A stretch of 64,000 nucleotides of DNA from Micromonospora sp. WMMD961 (GCF_029626145.1 NZ_JARUBJ010000002.1:712501-776500), one strand, 5' to 3'. Shown: positions 31,690 through 39,854, numbered from the stretch's first letter. Notes: a model not told the origin generated them from the sequence alone. A program made the numbers and translations.

Positions 31690-32193
31690 TCTTTGTTGGC
31701 GGTGCGGAGAGCGGGATGCAACGGTTTCGCGATGGTGGACGTCGCTCTGCCGGTCAGCCCTGCCGGGAACGCGGACTTGTGCCCGTCGGGGCTGGTGGCG
31801 TTGAGGACCGTCATTCCAGGGACATCGCCGGGGTGCGGCCAGTACGCGTCGCAGCTGATGTCGACCCGGTAGATTCCCAGGCCTTACTGTGCGCCCGGCA
31901 GCGCGTCAGCGTGTTCCGGTGCGGGAACGGTCTGGTGCATCTGCCGCATCTGCGCCGGAGTCGCGCAGCCGGCCCCTCTGCAACGCCTGCCAAAAGCGCG
32001 CCAGGTCTGTCGGGGTACTCACCAGCGCGCCGGCGGCATTGGTATTGCTTCGCACCGGACGCGGAAAAACCGGGCCCGGGTTGCTGGGCGTACGCCGATG
32101 GCCTCGTACCGATGGTGGCCAGCCCACCGCCCAGCGAGGCACTGATTCAGGGGTCGCCTCCGCCCCGGTACGAACTGTCCGTGCCTTTTTCAT
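31690..32193 (-). pseudogene. Serine hydrolase (D-Ala-D-Ala carboxypeptidase-like) remnant
   Basis: It begins with a good ATG at 32193 (GAAGGAG upstream) but soon reads the late part of a class C beta-lactamase-type hydrolase: AAGALVSTPTDLARFWQALQ. After a frameshift near 31980 it continues MRQMHQTVPAPEHADALPGA, then a TAA at 31884-31886 where the family has Tyr before GLGI, then DISCDAYWPHPGDVPGM. The catalytic SxxK domain is deleted. The final frame has no stop and runs into the MMPL gene. The promoter-like element at 32251-32297 still stands upstream. Confidence 0.7.
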
Positions 32194-32250
32194 TCCACAC
32201 TCCTTCGTAGATCGTTTGACCGATGAAGCCTACGAACAAGTGGGGTTTCT

Positions 32251-32297
32251 GCTCGATCCTGCTAGCACTCCTGGGTGGTAGTAGGGTTTCCGCTACC
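32251..32297 (-). promoter_or_regulatory. Shared promoter/regulator element, copy 1
   Basis: Minus-strand sequence GGTAGCGGAAACCC, about 16-18 bases, then TAGCAGGATCGAGC. The same outer blocks with nearly equal spacing occur at 35801-35846 before the alpha/beta hydrolase gene. It lies 58 nt before the start of the decayed hydrolase that precedes the MMPL gene. Confidence 0.55.
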
Positions 32298-32378
32298 TTT
32301 TCCTCGCCTTGCACGGATGACCAATCATCCGGCTGCCCATCCGTGAGGCCCGGTCATCTGTATATCTGCTGCGACATC

Positions 32379-32726
32379 ATGGACGCGGCCCGTTACCGCG
32401 GCTGCCGGTGGAAGGCGCTGCCGACGGACCTCCGCACTCCAATCTGCCGCCGGAGTCCTGGCCCGGCGACCCCGGCCTCTGCTCCGCAAAGCGCAAGGTC
32501 GTGACCGCTCAGGAGCACGGAGTCATCGACGCTCCACGCGTCGGCCTATCGGAACGGTGGAAATCCGAGCAGGGCATCGATGTGGCGAGGAACATGGCAT
32601 TTCGTCACCGACAGACTGTTGCCGGCCGTGGCGGTAACCGCCGCGTCAGTATCGGACTCTGACGCCGGCCGGAGCGGAGCTGCTCCGTGCGTGGCGCGGT
32701 GGCTTGACGAGCCCGCCAAGGCCTGA
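32379..32726 (+). pseudogene. IS5-family transposase relic
   Basis: Plus-strand pieces match the IS5/DUF4096 transposase order with frameshifts: RYRGCRWKALPTD (normally CQWRALP-DFPPW), VIDAPRVGLSER (VIDAQSV region with the DDE Asp), then VTDRLLPAVAVTAASVSDSD with AG, ending at a TGA near 32724. Large parts are missing. This accounts for most of the 32194-32774 gap between the hydrolase relic and the response regulator. Confidence 0.6.
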
Positions 32727-32774
32727 CCGAAGATGCCAACGCCTGGGCCGGGTGGCCGATTTGAACTCCGCTTC

Positions 32775-33419
32775 TCAGTTCTGCAGGTAGGCCAGGACCG
32801 CCAGGATCCGGCGGTTGTCGTCCTCGGAGGGCTTGAGACCAAGCTTGGTGAAGATGTTGTTGCTGTGTTTGCTGACGGTTTTCTCGGTGACGAACATCCG
32901 GGCGGCGATCGCGGCGTTCGACCGGCCCTGGGCCATCAGGGTGAGGACCTCATGCTCGCGTGGGCTCAGCTCCAGGAGCTTAGGGTCGGTGGAGCGGTGG
33001 GTGAGCAGCGCACTCACCACGTCGGGGTCCATAACGGTGCTGCCGGAGGCGACCTGCCGGACATTGTCGATGAACTGGCTGACGTCCGTAACCCGATCCT
33101 TCAACAGATAGCCCACCGCACCCGCGCGATCCGACATCAGCTCCCGGGCGTAGATCTGCTCGACATACTGCGAGAGCACCAGAATGGGAAGCCCTGGAAT
33201 CTGCCGACGGGCTTCTATGGCGGAACGCAGTCCCTCGTCGGTGAAGGTCGGCGGCAACCGCACGTCGACGATGGCGACGTCGGGACGATGCGTCATCAGC
33301 GCCCGGATCAGGGCGGCTCCGTTGTCAACGGCTTCCACAACGTCGAACCCATTGGCCCGCAAGATCCTGATCAGGCCCTCACGGAGCAGGGCGAGGTCCT
33401 CGGCTATCACAATACGCAC
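32775..33419 (-). CDS. NarL/LuxR-type response regulator
   Basis: 214 residues. The receiver domain has Glu/Asp in VIAEDLALLREGL, the phosphoacceptor Asp52 in VAIVDVRLPP and the conserved Lys in GYLLKDRV. The C-terminal GerE/LuxR HTH shows LSPREHEVLTLMAQGRSNAA then IAARMFVTEKTVSKHSNNIF. Its start overlaps the kinase gene by 13 bases, so the two are translated together as a two-component system. DNA targets are probably the paired elements at 32251-32297 and 35801-35846. Confidence 0.92.
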   Translation of the reverse strand: MRIVIAEDLALLREGLIRILRANGFDVVEAVDNGAALIRALMTHRPDVAIVDVRLPPTFTDEGLRSAIEARRQIPGLPILVLSQYVEQIYARELMSDRAGAVGYLLKDRVTDVSQFIDNVRQVASGSTVMDPDVVSALLTHRSTDPKLLELSPREHEVLTLMAQGRSNAAIAARMFVTEKTVSKHSNNIFTKLGLKPSEDDNRRILAVLAYLQN

Positions 33420-34762
33420 GGCAGCGACATCCTCACCTCGGTAGGTCCGCCCGGCGGACTGTCAACGGCCAGCGTGCCGTCGAAGGCCGCCAGTCGACGC
33501 TGGATGCCACGCAGGCCGGTGCCGGAATCGATCGAAGCACCCCCACGGCCGTCGTCGGACACCAGCATCGTCAACTCTCCCGCAGCGCCGTACCGATGGG
33601 GTGTGAACTCCACGGTGATCCGGATCTGCCGGGCCTGGGCGTGCTTGATGGCGTTCGACAACGCCTCGGCGACGGCGAAATAGGCCGCGGACTCGACCGG
33701 GGCCGGCAGCCGTCCCGGTAGTCGGGTCACCACCGTGGTCGGGATCGGATTGACCAGGGTCAAAGCCTTGAGAGCGCCGTCCAGGCCACGGTCGGCCAGT
33801 ACCGGCGGATGGATGCCCCGGACCAGGTCGCGCAGCTCGGTCAAAGCGCTGGAGGTCGACTCGCGGGCCTCGGCCAGCAACTGTTGGACGGCCTGCGGAT
33901 CGTCGTGCAGCAACTGTTGAGCCAAGCCCAGGCTCATACCCAGCGACACCAGCCTTGCCTGCGCGCCGTCGTGCAGGTCGCGTTCGATTCGGCGTAGTTC
34001 ACCGGCCTGGGTGTCGATGGTCTCGGCTCGCGAGGTCGCCAACTGTTGGACGCGGGCCCGAAGGCGCGCCTGTTCGGTGGGGCCGAGCAGTGCGCGGATC
34101 ACCCGAGCGTTGAGGTTCGCGAGGCGCACCGCAGTGAAATACCAGAGCAGAAGGAGAACCGGACCGAGCGGTACCAACCCGAACGACTGCACGACGCTGT
34201 GCAGCCGGAAGGCCTCCCCCATCGGAGTGCGAAATACCTGAGGAAGCGTCAGCTGATAGATGAGCGGATAGAACAGATACCCGACTCCGAAGACGAAAAG
34301 CAGGAGCGACAGTCCGCAGCTCAACCAGTTGGTGATCGAGTTGACCACCAACCAGGCCCAGTCCCGCCAGGTCGCCGGGTCGCGCAGGATCGTCCAGAGC
34401 CGCACCAGCCACCCGGCGTCCGGCGTCGGCTGATAGGGGTGGGCGGGCACCGGTACACCGAGCCGGTCGGCGGCCCACTGGCGGTGCAGGTCGGCAAACC
34501 AGCGCACCAGCGCGGTGGTGAGCAGGACCAAGGGGATCCCGACGCCGAGAGCGGCGATTGACAGCGAGGTGATCCAGACCGTGGCCAGTACGGCACCCAG
34601 GGCCGAACCCGTCAGCAGCACCAGCGACCAGCCCAACAGGCTCATCCGCAAGGCCAGCGCGGAGCGTAGAGCCGGACTGCTGCGCGCGACGGGACCAGGC
34701 CCGGAGCGCTCCCGCGAGGGCGAGGAGCCGCCGGGACGTGTGGTTCCGCTGGAATCGGTCAT
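33407..34762 (-). CDS. Sensor histidine kinase (HisKA_3 / NarX-like)
   Basis: 451 residues from ATG 34762, preceded by GAGGGAG. A Pro/Ser-rich start leads to four to five membrane helices (for example LLGWSLVLLTGSALGAVLAT and YLFYPLIYQLTL) with a short extracytoplasmic loop. A coiled linker carries the HisKA_3 phosphoacceptor motif RRIERDLHDGAQARLVSLGM. The ATPase domain has EALSNAIKHAQA (N-box), DDGRGGASIDSGTGLRGI (G1/G2). It autophosphorylates on His in response to an unknown membrane or cell-wall signal and passes phosphate to the overlapping regulator. Confidence 0.92.
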   Translation of the reverse strand: MTDSSGTTRPGGSSPSRERSGPGPVARSSPALRSALALRMSLLGWSLVLLTGSALGAVLATVWITSLSIAALGVGIPLVLLTTALVRWFADLHRQWAADRLGVPVPAHPYQPTPDAGWLVRLWTILRDPATWRDWAWLVVNSITNWLSCGLSLLLFVFGVGYLFYPLIYQLTLPQVFRTPMGEAFRLHSVVQSFGLVPLGPVLLLLWYFTAVRLANLNARVIRALLGPTEQARLRARVQQLATSRAETIDTQAGELRRIERDLHDGAQARLVSLGMSLGLAQQLLHDDPQAVQQLLAEARESTSSALTELRDLVRGIHPPVLADRGLDGALKALTLVNPIPTTVVTRLPGRLPAPVESAAYFAVAEALSNAIKHAQARQIRITVEFTPHRYGAAGELTMLVSDDGRGGASIDSGTGLRGIQRRLAAFDGTLAVDSPPGGPTEVRMSLPCVL

Positions 34763-34839
34763 CTCACTCCCTCATCGCGCATCGTGCCGAATCGACGGGA
34801 CGGGCGGTCGGTCCATATCGGCCCTGGGCGATCCGCAAT

Positions 34840-35769
34840 TTACTTGACGGTGGCGGTCATCTGTTCGATTTCCTTGAGCACCAGGACGGGATTGTCCTGG
34901 GGAACGTCGTGCGAGCTGCCCTTGGCGGTGACGAGGGTGCGGTCAGGCCCCGCCTTGACGAACGCGGCGGCCGCGTCGCGCCAGGCCTGGGCGTCCTGCG
35001 GCGATCCGTCGAAGGGCGTCTTGTCCGACACGATGTACGTGACGGGGACGTTGTTCGGCCACGAGAGCTTGTGGTACGCCTGGTGCGTGGGGCCGAAGTT
35101 GTCGGCCGTGGCGATGAGCTGACGGTTCGCCTTCGTCGACGGTGCCTTCTTGAGTTCTTCGATCTGCGGAGCGGTCAGTGCGATGAGGCGTTGGGTCTGC
35201 GTATCGGTGAAGAACTGCGGCACGTTGGCGTCGATCAGCACCGCCCCGGAGACGACACCGGGGTTCGCGAGGACGAAATGGTGGGCCACCTCCCCTGCCT
35301 GCGAGTGGCCCGCGAGGACCACGTTTTGTGCGACGCCGAGTTGACGCAGACCGGCCTGCAGGTCGGAGGCGGCGGCCTGGGGGTCCCAGGGGCCCTTCAC
35401 CTCTTCGCTGGCGCCCATACCGGCCCGGTCGTAGGTGATGATCTGCGATCCGGTGGCCTTCGACAGTTGCGGCACCAGGGCGTCCCAATATGAGGAGTCC
35501 TCGCCGCCACCGGCATCCAGCACGATGGTAGGAGAGCTTCCGGGTGTGACGTGGAAGGCAAGCTCGTGCCCGTTGTTGGCGATCATGTGCAAGCCTGCTG
35601 CGGGGGCGGCGTTGGCCGAAGCCGTGGGAACCGGGGCTGCCGAACCGGCTGCGGGCGCAGCCTTCGGCGCCGCCGAATCGTCACACGCGGCGATTGCCGC
35701 TGCCACCGTGACGGGAAGGAAAAGGGCGAGGGCGGCCCGACGGAACCGGGACATTTTTTGCGCGGTCAT
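34840..35769 (-). CDS. Alpha/beta hydrolase lipoprotein
   Basis: 309 residues. A basic start, a hydrophobic core (AALALFLPVTVAAAIAAC) and a lipobox Cys at 29 mark a lipoprotein, followed by an Ala/Pro-rich tether. The hydrolase fold shows VLAGHSQAGEVAHHF (nucleophile Ser in GHSQAG), an oxyanion-loop stretch LDAGGGEDSSYW and the C-terminal His in KGSSHDVPQDNP. It would act outside the membrane on an ester or amide substrate. It is first in the run hydrolase-kinase-regulator, 77 nt before the kinase, with the shared promoter element just upstream. Confidence 0.85.
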   Translation of the reverse strand: MTAQKMSRFRRAALALFLPVTVAAAIAACDDSAAPKAAPAAGSAAPVPTASANAAPAAGLHMIANNGHELAFHVTPGSSPTIVLDAGGGEDSSYWDALVPQLSKATGSQIITYDRAGMGASEEVKGPWDPQAAASDLQAGLRQLGVAQNVVLAGHSQAGEVAHHFVLANPGVVSGAVLIDANVPQFFTDTQTQRLIALTAPQIEELKKAPSTKANRQLIATADNFGPTHQAYHKLSWPNNVPVTYIVSDKTPFDGSPQDAQAWRDAAAAFVKAGPDRTLVTAKGSSHDVPQDNPVLVLKEIEQMTATVK

Positions 35770-35800
35770 GGCAATAAGTTTTCTCGGTTTCCGGATCTTT

Positions 35801-35846
35801 GCTCGATCCTGCTAACCACCCAATCGGGTTGGGAGTTATCTCTACC
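35801..35846 (-). promoter_or_regulatory. Shared promoter/regulator element, copy 2
   Basis: Minus-strand GGTAGAGATAACTCC, spacer, then TAGCAGGATCGAGC, matching copy 1 at 32251-32297 in both blocks and overall span (46 versus 47 bases). The ATG of the alpha/beta hydrolase is 32 nt downstream. Confidence 0.55.
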
Positions 35847-36126
35847 CTCCCGGGAGGGGAGCCAGGACCCGTCAGGTACTGCTGGACGCGCATCTCTCCA
35901 GGATCCGTCCGGGTAACGGGGCGCTCGGGCTGCCGCCCCAGCCAGGCCAGGTGCGCCGGGCGCCTGCCGGATCCGCACACCAGGGGAACACCAGATCCTC
36001 GCGGCGTCTGCCGGCGACGTGCGCGGCCGGTGTGGGCCAGGAACCGTACGAGCAGCCCGTACTGACCGCACGCCTCCGCGAGCATCGCCGCTGGCTTTCA
36101 CCGAGCGTGTCCCTGATACTCACGGC

Positions 36127-36435
36127 ATGATCATCAACGACCCTCGCGCCCCCTGGCTGCCTCGCGTGCCGCACCCGACCGACAGCTCAACACTGCCCAT
36201 GTACATGGTCATCTTCTTCGTCTTGGGCCTCGTCGGCTTCGCGGCACACGGGCTGGCCGATGGCGGTGAAGCACTCGTTATCGCGAGCATCGTCTCGGGA
36301 GTGTTCTTCGCGTGCTTCCTGATCCTGTTCGCGATCTACTGGGTCGGGTACCTGCTGAAGGGACACGCCATCTGGCAAGCCGAGCGCCAGGCTGAGTCCG
36401 ATGGGCCAATTGCGGGCCAGCAGCCAGAGGGCTGA
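36127..36435 (+). CDS. Small two-helix membrane protein
   Basis: 102 residues from ATG 36127; GATACT at 36115-36120 lies 6 nt upstream, suggesting a leaderless transcript. The protein has a polar proline-rich start, two membrane helices (MYMVIFFVLGLVGFAAHGLA and ALVIASIVSGVFFACFLILF), then a polar tail with ERQAESDGPIAGQQ. No family is recognised. It lies near the right edge of the suspected island. Confidence 0.62.
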   Translation: MIINDPRAPWLPRVPHPTDSSTLPMYMVIFFVLGLVGFAAHGLADGGEALVIASIVSGVFFACFLILFAIYWVGYLLKGHAIWQAERQAESDGPIAGQQPEG

Positions 36436-36483
36436 TCGGTCACGAGGGGGCGGGGGCGGAGGTCCGGCGGCGCAGGCCGTGTG

Positions 36484-36595
36484 TAGTCCGCAAGAGGGCG
36501 ACGGACGGCGGCGGAGTGGTGAGAGATGGCGAGGGGCGTTTCCGCTGCTAGATCGCTGCATGACCAGGTCGATGGATCGCCCATTTTGATCTCGT
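36484..36595. repeat. Element-end repeat B
   Basis: TAGTCCGCAAGAGGGCGACG through TTTCCGCTGCTAGATCGC to GATCTCGT aligns end-to-end with repeat A (27370-27480). It ends with CTCGTAGTCGTTACC, a degraded version of the attachment sequence CTCGTAATGCG. The remainder of 36436-36847 shows no gene. Confidence 0.6.
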
Positions 36596-36847
36596 AGTCG
36601 TTACCTGGGTGGATGGGCGTGCCTGGCACCGCCACGGGCACGCCGGAACCCCAAGCGGACCGCTCGAGGTCATCCGCGCCGTGTGCACCGCCCCTACGGG
36701 CCGCCTTCGCCACCCGACCTCCGTAGCGCATCGGGATGTCTGGGCATGTGGCGCGGCAGCGATTTTAGTAGTGTGTCGATTCGTGGGTCTGCGCTACTGG
36801 CGGATTTTCCTTGGCGGCCGGTCGATGCACTATGGGAGATTGCTCAG

Positions 36848-37399
36848 GTGAGTGGATTGATTTCAATGCGAGAAGCAACGCTGGTCGACCTGGATGACAT
36901 TATCGACCTGCACACTCAGGCGCGTATGGCGTATTACGGAGCTGGCGGGCTGCCGCCCGAGGCCATCGTCAATCCCGCGTTAGTGCAGGAACAGGAGGCC
37001 GGGTGGACGGCGGCGATTGAATCCCCCCACAAAAGGATTCTATGCGCCGTTGACGAAGGTCGTATAGCTGGTATCGCTGCAATGGGCCCTCCTTTGTCGG
37101 CGAAGGTGGATGCCAGCACGACGGGGCAGTTGTATCAAATTCACGTGAATCCGGCCAGGTGGGGAGAAGGCATCGGTAGCACCTTGCACGCGGCATTCGT
37201 ACGCTACCTGGACGAAGCTTCGCTCCCTATCGGCATGCTCGAAGTATGGGAGCGGAACAAGCGCGCGCAGTCGTTCTACGCCAGACATGGTTGGAGGCCT
37301 GACGGCGGTTTCCGGGCAGGACCAGATGACTCCAACTACGTTTCCATGCGGCTCGATTTGGTAGCCGATCGTGCACCACGGGAGTACACGGCAACGTGA
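36848..37399 (+). CDS. GNAT-family N-acetyltransferase
   Basis: 183 residues. GTG 36848 has GGGAG 10 nt upstream; ATG 36866 is an alternative. The fold order is seen: REATLVDLDDIIDLHTQARM (alpha1), a beta-rich centre, then the acetyl-CoA loop in QIHVNPARWGEGIGSTLHAA (motif A, R-x-G-x-G-x-G type), LEVWERNKRAQSFYARHGWR (motif B). It transfers acetyl from acetyl-CoA to an amine; the acceptor is unknown. Base composition is visibly less GC-rich than in neighbours, which suggests recent transfer. Its 3' end overlaps the convergent membrane-protein gene by about 64 bases. Confidence 0.85.
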   Translation: MSGLISMREATLVDLDDIIDLHTQARMAYYGAGGLPPEAIVNPALVQEQEAGWTAAIESPHKRILCAVDEGRIAGIAAMGPPLSAKVDASTTGQLYQIHVNPARWGEGIGSTLHAAFVRYLDEASLPIGMLEVWERNKRAQSFYARHGWRPDGGFRAGPDDSNYVSMRLDLVADRAPREYTAT

Positions 37400-37824
37400 A
37401 GCGCTGAGAACACGTCGCGACGAGTGCGAAGCCGAGGCGACGGCGCTTCGGCAATCCGCACGGCCTCCGCACTCCGTCGACCACGGGCAGACGTGTGCCA
37501 CACGTGCCAGCCTATGAGCGCGCCGATCACCGCGAAGAGCGCTGCGGCCGGCCACATCTCAGCATCCTGCGACGCCGCACCCACGCCCGCCACCACGGCG
37601 TTGACCCACACGACGACGAGGAGGGCGACTCGCGCGGCCTGCCACCTGGCGTACGCCTTCACGACCCAGTACATGACGACGAACGGGAGCGCGATCATGG
37701 CCCCGACCAGCCACAGGCAGCCCATAGTGCCCGGATTGGTCGGGGCGGGGCGGGGGCGAGTGACGCGGTGTTCATTGACCCAGTGACCGCGTCGCCAATG
37801 CCTACGACGCCGGTACGTCGTCAT
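37336..37824 (-). CDS. Small membrane protein, function unknown
   Basis: 162 residues from ATG 37824 with GGAG 8 nt upstream. An Arg/His-rich start (MTTYRRRRHWRRGHWVNEHR) precedes two to three hydrophobic segments (GCLWLVGAMIALPFVVMYWV; RVALLVVVWVNAVVAGVGAA; WPAAALFAVIGALIGWHVWH). The C-terminus is basic. The last ~21 codons overlap the convergent acetyltransferase, so one of the two ends could be miscalled. No family is recognised. Confidence 0.5.
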   Translation of the reverse strand: MTTYRRRRHWRRGHWVNEHRVTRPRPAPTNPGTMGCLWLVGAMIALPFVVMYWVVKAYARWQAARVALLVVVWVNAVVAGVGAASQDAEMWPAAALFAVIGALIGWHVWHTSARGRRSAEAVRIAEAPSPRLRTRRDVFSALHVAVYSRGARSATKSSRMET

Positions 37825-38235
37825 GGGGCTCCGCCCCCTCCCGAGCCGACCACCGAAGTCCACCGCCGCGTCATGAACCCATGGAAGAGGCCCCCGGTGC
37901 ACCGGGGGCCCCAGCGGTGTTTCCTCAAGTGTCAGCAAGAGAACCCAGAGGGAGATCCGTCAGGCACCGCACTCGCAGGTTACCCACCAAGATCCAGTTC
38001 GGCAGTCGTCCGAACGGATGCCTCCAGCCCCTTCATGGGCCGCGCACACGGGCCGACCCACTGCGGCGACGCGCCGCCCTGATCCATGGCGGGCTCCTTC
38101 GTGCCGTACCGGTGTCGCACAGCAGCACGAAAGGGCGGTGATGCCGGCTGCCACGGCTTATCGTGGCTCGGGGCCGCCGGCCAGAGTGGTGCGTCCTGCG
38201 ACAGCGACCGGTCCACATCTCGGAGGTTTCCACCC
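37825..38235. other. Intergenic stretch without supported gene
   Basis: Short open frames occur on both strands, but none has both a ribosome site and protein-like composition. GGAGGTTT at 38220-38227 is the ribosome site of the next gene. Nothing else is evident. Confidence 0.5.
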
Positions 38236-38643
38236 ATGCCCTTCACTCCGGTGATCGTCAGTCTGCCCATCGCCGACCGGGCGGCCTCGTACCGCTTCTA
38301 CTCAGACGGCCTCGGCCTCGACGCCGTCGGCGAGTTGGCCGACGACGGCATGCCGGAGCCGTTGCAGTTCGTGGTCAACGACGGGCTGCGGCTGATGCTC
38401 GTCCCGACCGGGGGTTTCGGCTGGGTCATCGGTCGGCACGAGGTCGCTCCACGGGGGCAGAGTGAGTGCGTGCTCAACCTCGGCGTCGCCGCACCTGCCG
38501 ACGCGGACGCGGTCGTCGACCGGGCGCGCGCCGCCGGCGCCGAGGTGGTCACCGAGCCGACCGCACAGCCCTGGGGGTACGCGGGCGTCTTCGCCGACCC
38601 GGACGGCCACCTGTGGATGGTGTCCGCCGATTCAGGGTCCTGA
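38236..38643 (+). CDS. VOC/glyoxalase-superfamily protein
   Basis: 135 residues from ATG 38236, with CGGAGGTTT upstream. Paired beta-alpha-beta-beta-beta modules are visible: VIVSLPIADRAASYRFYSDG with LGLD, then LQFVVNDGLRLMLVPTGGFG, then a second module ending WGYAGVFADPDGHLWMV. The last motif carries the metal-ligand position typical of glyoxalase/bleomycin-resistance/dioxygenase proteins. The family covers antibiotic-binding and small-molecule enzymes; the substrate cannot be read from sequence. Confidence 0.82.
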   Translation: MPFTPVIVSLPIADRAASYRFYSDGLGLDAVGELADDGMPEPLQFVVNDGLRLMLVPTGGFGWVIGRHEVAPRGQSECVLNLGVAAPADADAVVDRARAAGAEVVTEPTAQPWGYAGVFADPDGHLWMVSADSGS

Positions 38644-38715
38644 ACAGCGTCGGTCGTGGTGGATGCGGTCCATCGGTGACCGTGAACCCTGATGCCGCTG
38701 GCACGCGCCCACTCC

Positions 38716-38791
38716 CGCCGACGAGGCCCGGCTCTGGGCACTCATCGAGTCGGCGTGGGCCGAGTCGGGCGTGGAGCCCGCCGCCCGGAGA
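38716..38791 (+). pseudogene. N-terminal fragment of a decayed small protein gene
   Basis: PADEARLWALIESAWAESGV is coded in frame with protein-like composition but the frame is lost soon after, and the convergent methyltransferase begins at 38818. It resembles the start of DUF4240-type proteins (x-FWxLIExA). It is probably a truncation left by a deletion. Confidence 0.35.
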
Positions 38792-38817
38792 CCCCCGCAT
38801 CGGCGGCCTGGGGTCGA

Positions 38818-39459
38818 TCAGGCCCGGCGGGCGAAGGTGATTGCGCCGAGCTTGCTCTCGGGCGAGGTGAGGGTCGTCTCCGCCTCGACCCGGAAACCGT
38901 TCGCACGCAGCCAGGCTGCCATCCGGGCCGGCTGGCGACGGTGGACGCGCACCCTCATGAGGTGGCCGCCGTACCCCTGGGTCTTGAGGGTCGTCTCATC
39001 GCCCACGTGGAACCCGAGCAGCAGTGGGCCGCCGGGGCGTACGACCCGCCGGAAGTGCGCGAGGACCGCGCCCATCTGGTCGTCGGGGATGTGGATGAGT
39101 GAGTACCAGGCGAGCAGGCCGGTGACCGAGTTGTCGGCCAGGTCGAGGTCGGTCATCGAGCCGACCTCGAATCGGAGTCCCGGATGGTCGCGGCGGGCCA
39201 CGGCGATCATCGCGGGTGAGAGGTCGATCCCGAAGGCGTCGATGCCGAGTGTGTGCAGGTGGGCGGTGATGCGTCCAGGCCCACAGCCGACGTCCGCCAC
39301 CGGTCCGCCGCCGGCGGAGCGGACGAAGTCGGCGAACAGGCCCAGGGCCGCCCGCTCGTACGGTGCCCCGGGGAGGAGGCCGTGCACCAGACGGGCGTAG
39401 TCGACCGCGACCGTGTCGTACGAGGTGCGGGTGTCTGCCAACCAGTCGTCACCGTCCAC
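38818..39459 (-). CDS. Class I SAM-dependent methyltransferase
   Basis: 213 residues from GTG 39459, with a TAGCGT box 7 nt upstream (leaderless). The Rossmann core has motif I PVADVGCGPGRITAHLHTLG, acidic loop AFGIDLSPAMIAVARR, motif II-like FEVGSMTDLDL, then LLAWYSLIHIPDDQM and RPGGPLLLGFHVGD. The Methyltransf_11/25 type usually methylates small molecules. The acceptor is unknown. Confidence 0.88.
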   Translation of the reverse strand: MDGDDWLADTRTSYDTVAVDYARLVHGLLPGAPYERAALGLFADFVRSAGGGPVADVGCGPGRITAHLHTLGIDAFGIDLSPAMIAVARRDHPGLRFEVGSMTDLDLADNSVTGLLAWYSLIHIPDDQMGAVLAHFRRVVRPGGPLLLGFHVGDETTLKTQGYGGHLMRVRVHRRQPARMAAWLRANGFRVEAETTLTSPESKLGAITFARRA

Positions 39460-39535
39460 GGCGGCAACGCTAGATCAAGGCACGTCCTGCGTTCTACGGT
39501 GACCTCACCAGAGTCACCGAGGACGGGGAGTTGTC

Positions 39536-39853
39536 GTGCCGTACGGGTACATCGCATCGATGAAGGCGAAGCCGGATCGCCGTGATGACGTCGTTGCCAT
39601 CCTGCTGAGTGGCGTGGACGGCCTGCGGGAAGCGGGCTGTGACCTCTACGTGGTGAGTGTCTCGGCGACCGACGACGTCACCATCTGGGTGAGTGAGGTG
39701 TGGCAGAGCAAGGAGCACCACGACGCCTCCCTGCGGCTTCCCGAGACGAGGGCGGCCATCGGCCGGGCCATGCCGATGCTCACCGGCGAGTTCACGGGTC
39801 AGGAGACCGCAGTGGTGGGCGGCCTGGGCGTGGACGGGGAGGTCCGCCCGTGA
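39536..39853 (+). CDS. Antibiotic-biosynthesis-monooxygenase (ABM) domain protein
   Basis: 105 residues from GTG 39536 with GGGGAG 5 nt upstream. A single ferredoxin-like ABM module is seen: PYGYIASMKAKPDRRDDVVA at the start, then CDLYVVSVSATDDVTIWVSE and VWQSKEHHDASLRLPETRAA. In this fold the VWxSxExHxxSL pattern forms the last strand-helix. Members include quinol monooxygenases and heme-degrading enzymes that dimerise. No heme ligand is obvious. It is convergent with the PPOX gene (1-base gap). Confidence 0.8.
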   Translation: MPYGYIASMKAKPDRRDDVVAILLSGVDGLREAGCDLYVVSVSATDDVTIWVSEVWQSKEHHDASLRLPETRAAIGRAMPMLTGEFTGQETAVVGGLGVDGEVRP

Positions 39854-39854
39854 C

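Larger units (their letters stand above)
26323..36600. mobile_element. Probable decayed accretion island at tRNA-Thr
   Basis: The span opens with the tRNA attachment repeat and closes at element-end repeat B. It contains an integrase relic, two IS relics, RecD and hydrolase pseudogenes, a small toxin-like/HTH pair and the two-component/MMPL module. Tandem insertion of two related elements, then decay, would explain the two matching end repeats. The outer boundary is inferred. Confidence 0.5.

Noticed and set aside
37960..38154. Minus-strand 64-residue frame with a Cys-rich end (GSWWVTCECGA), RiPP-precursor-like
   Set aside because: No ribosome site and no modification, protease or export gene nearby; the N-terminal part is not leader-like. 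Kept only as a curiosity.
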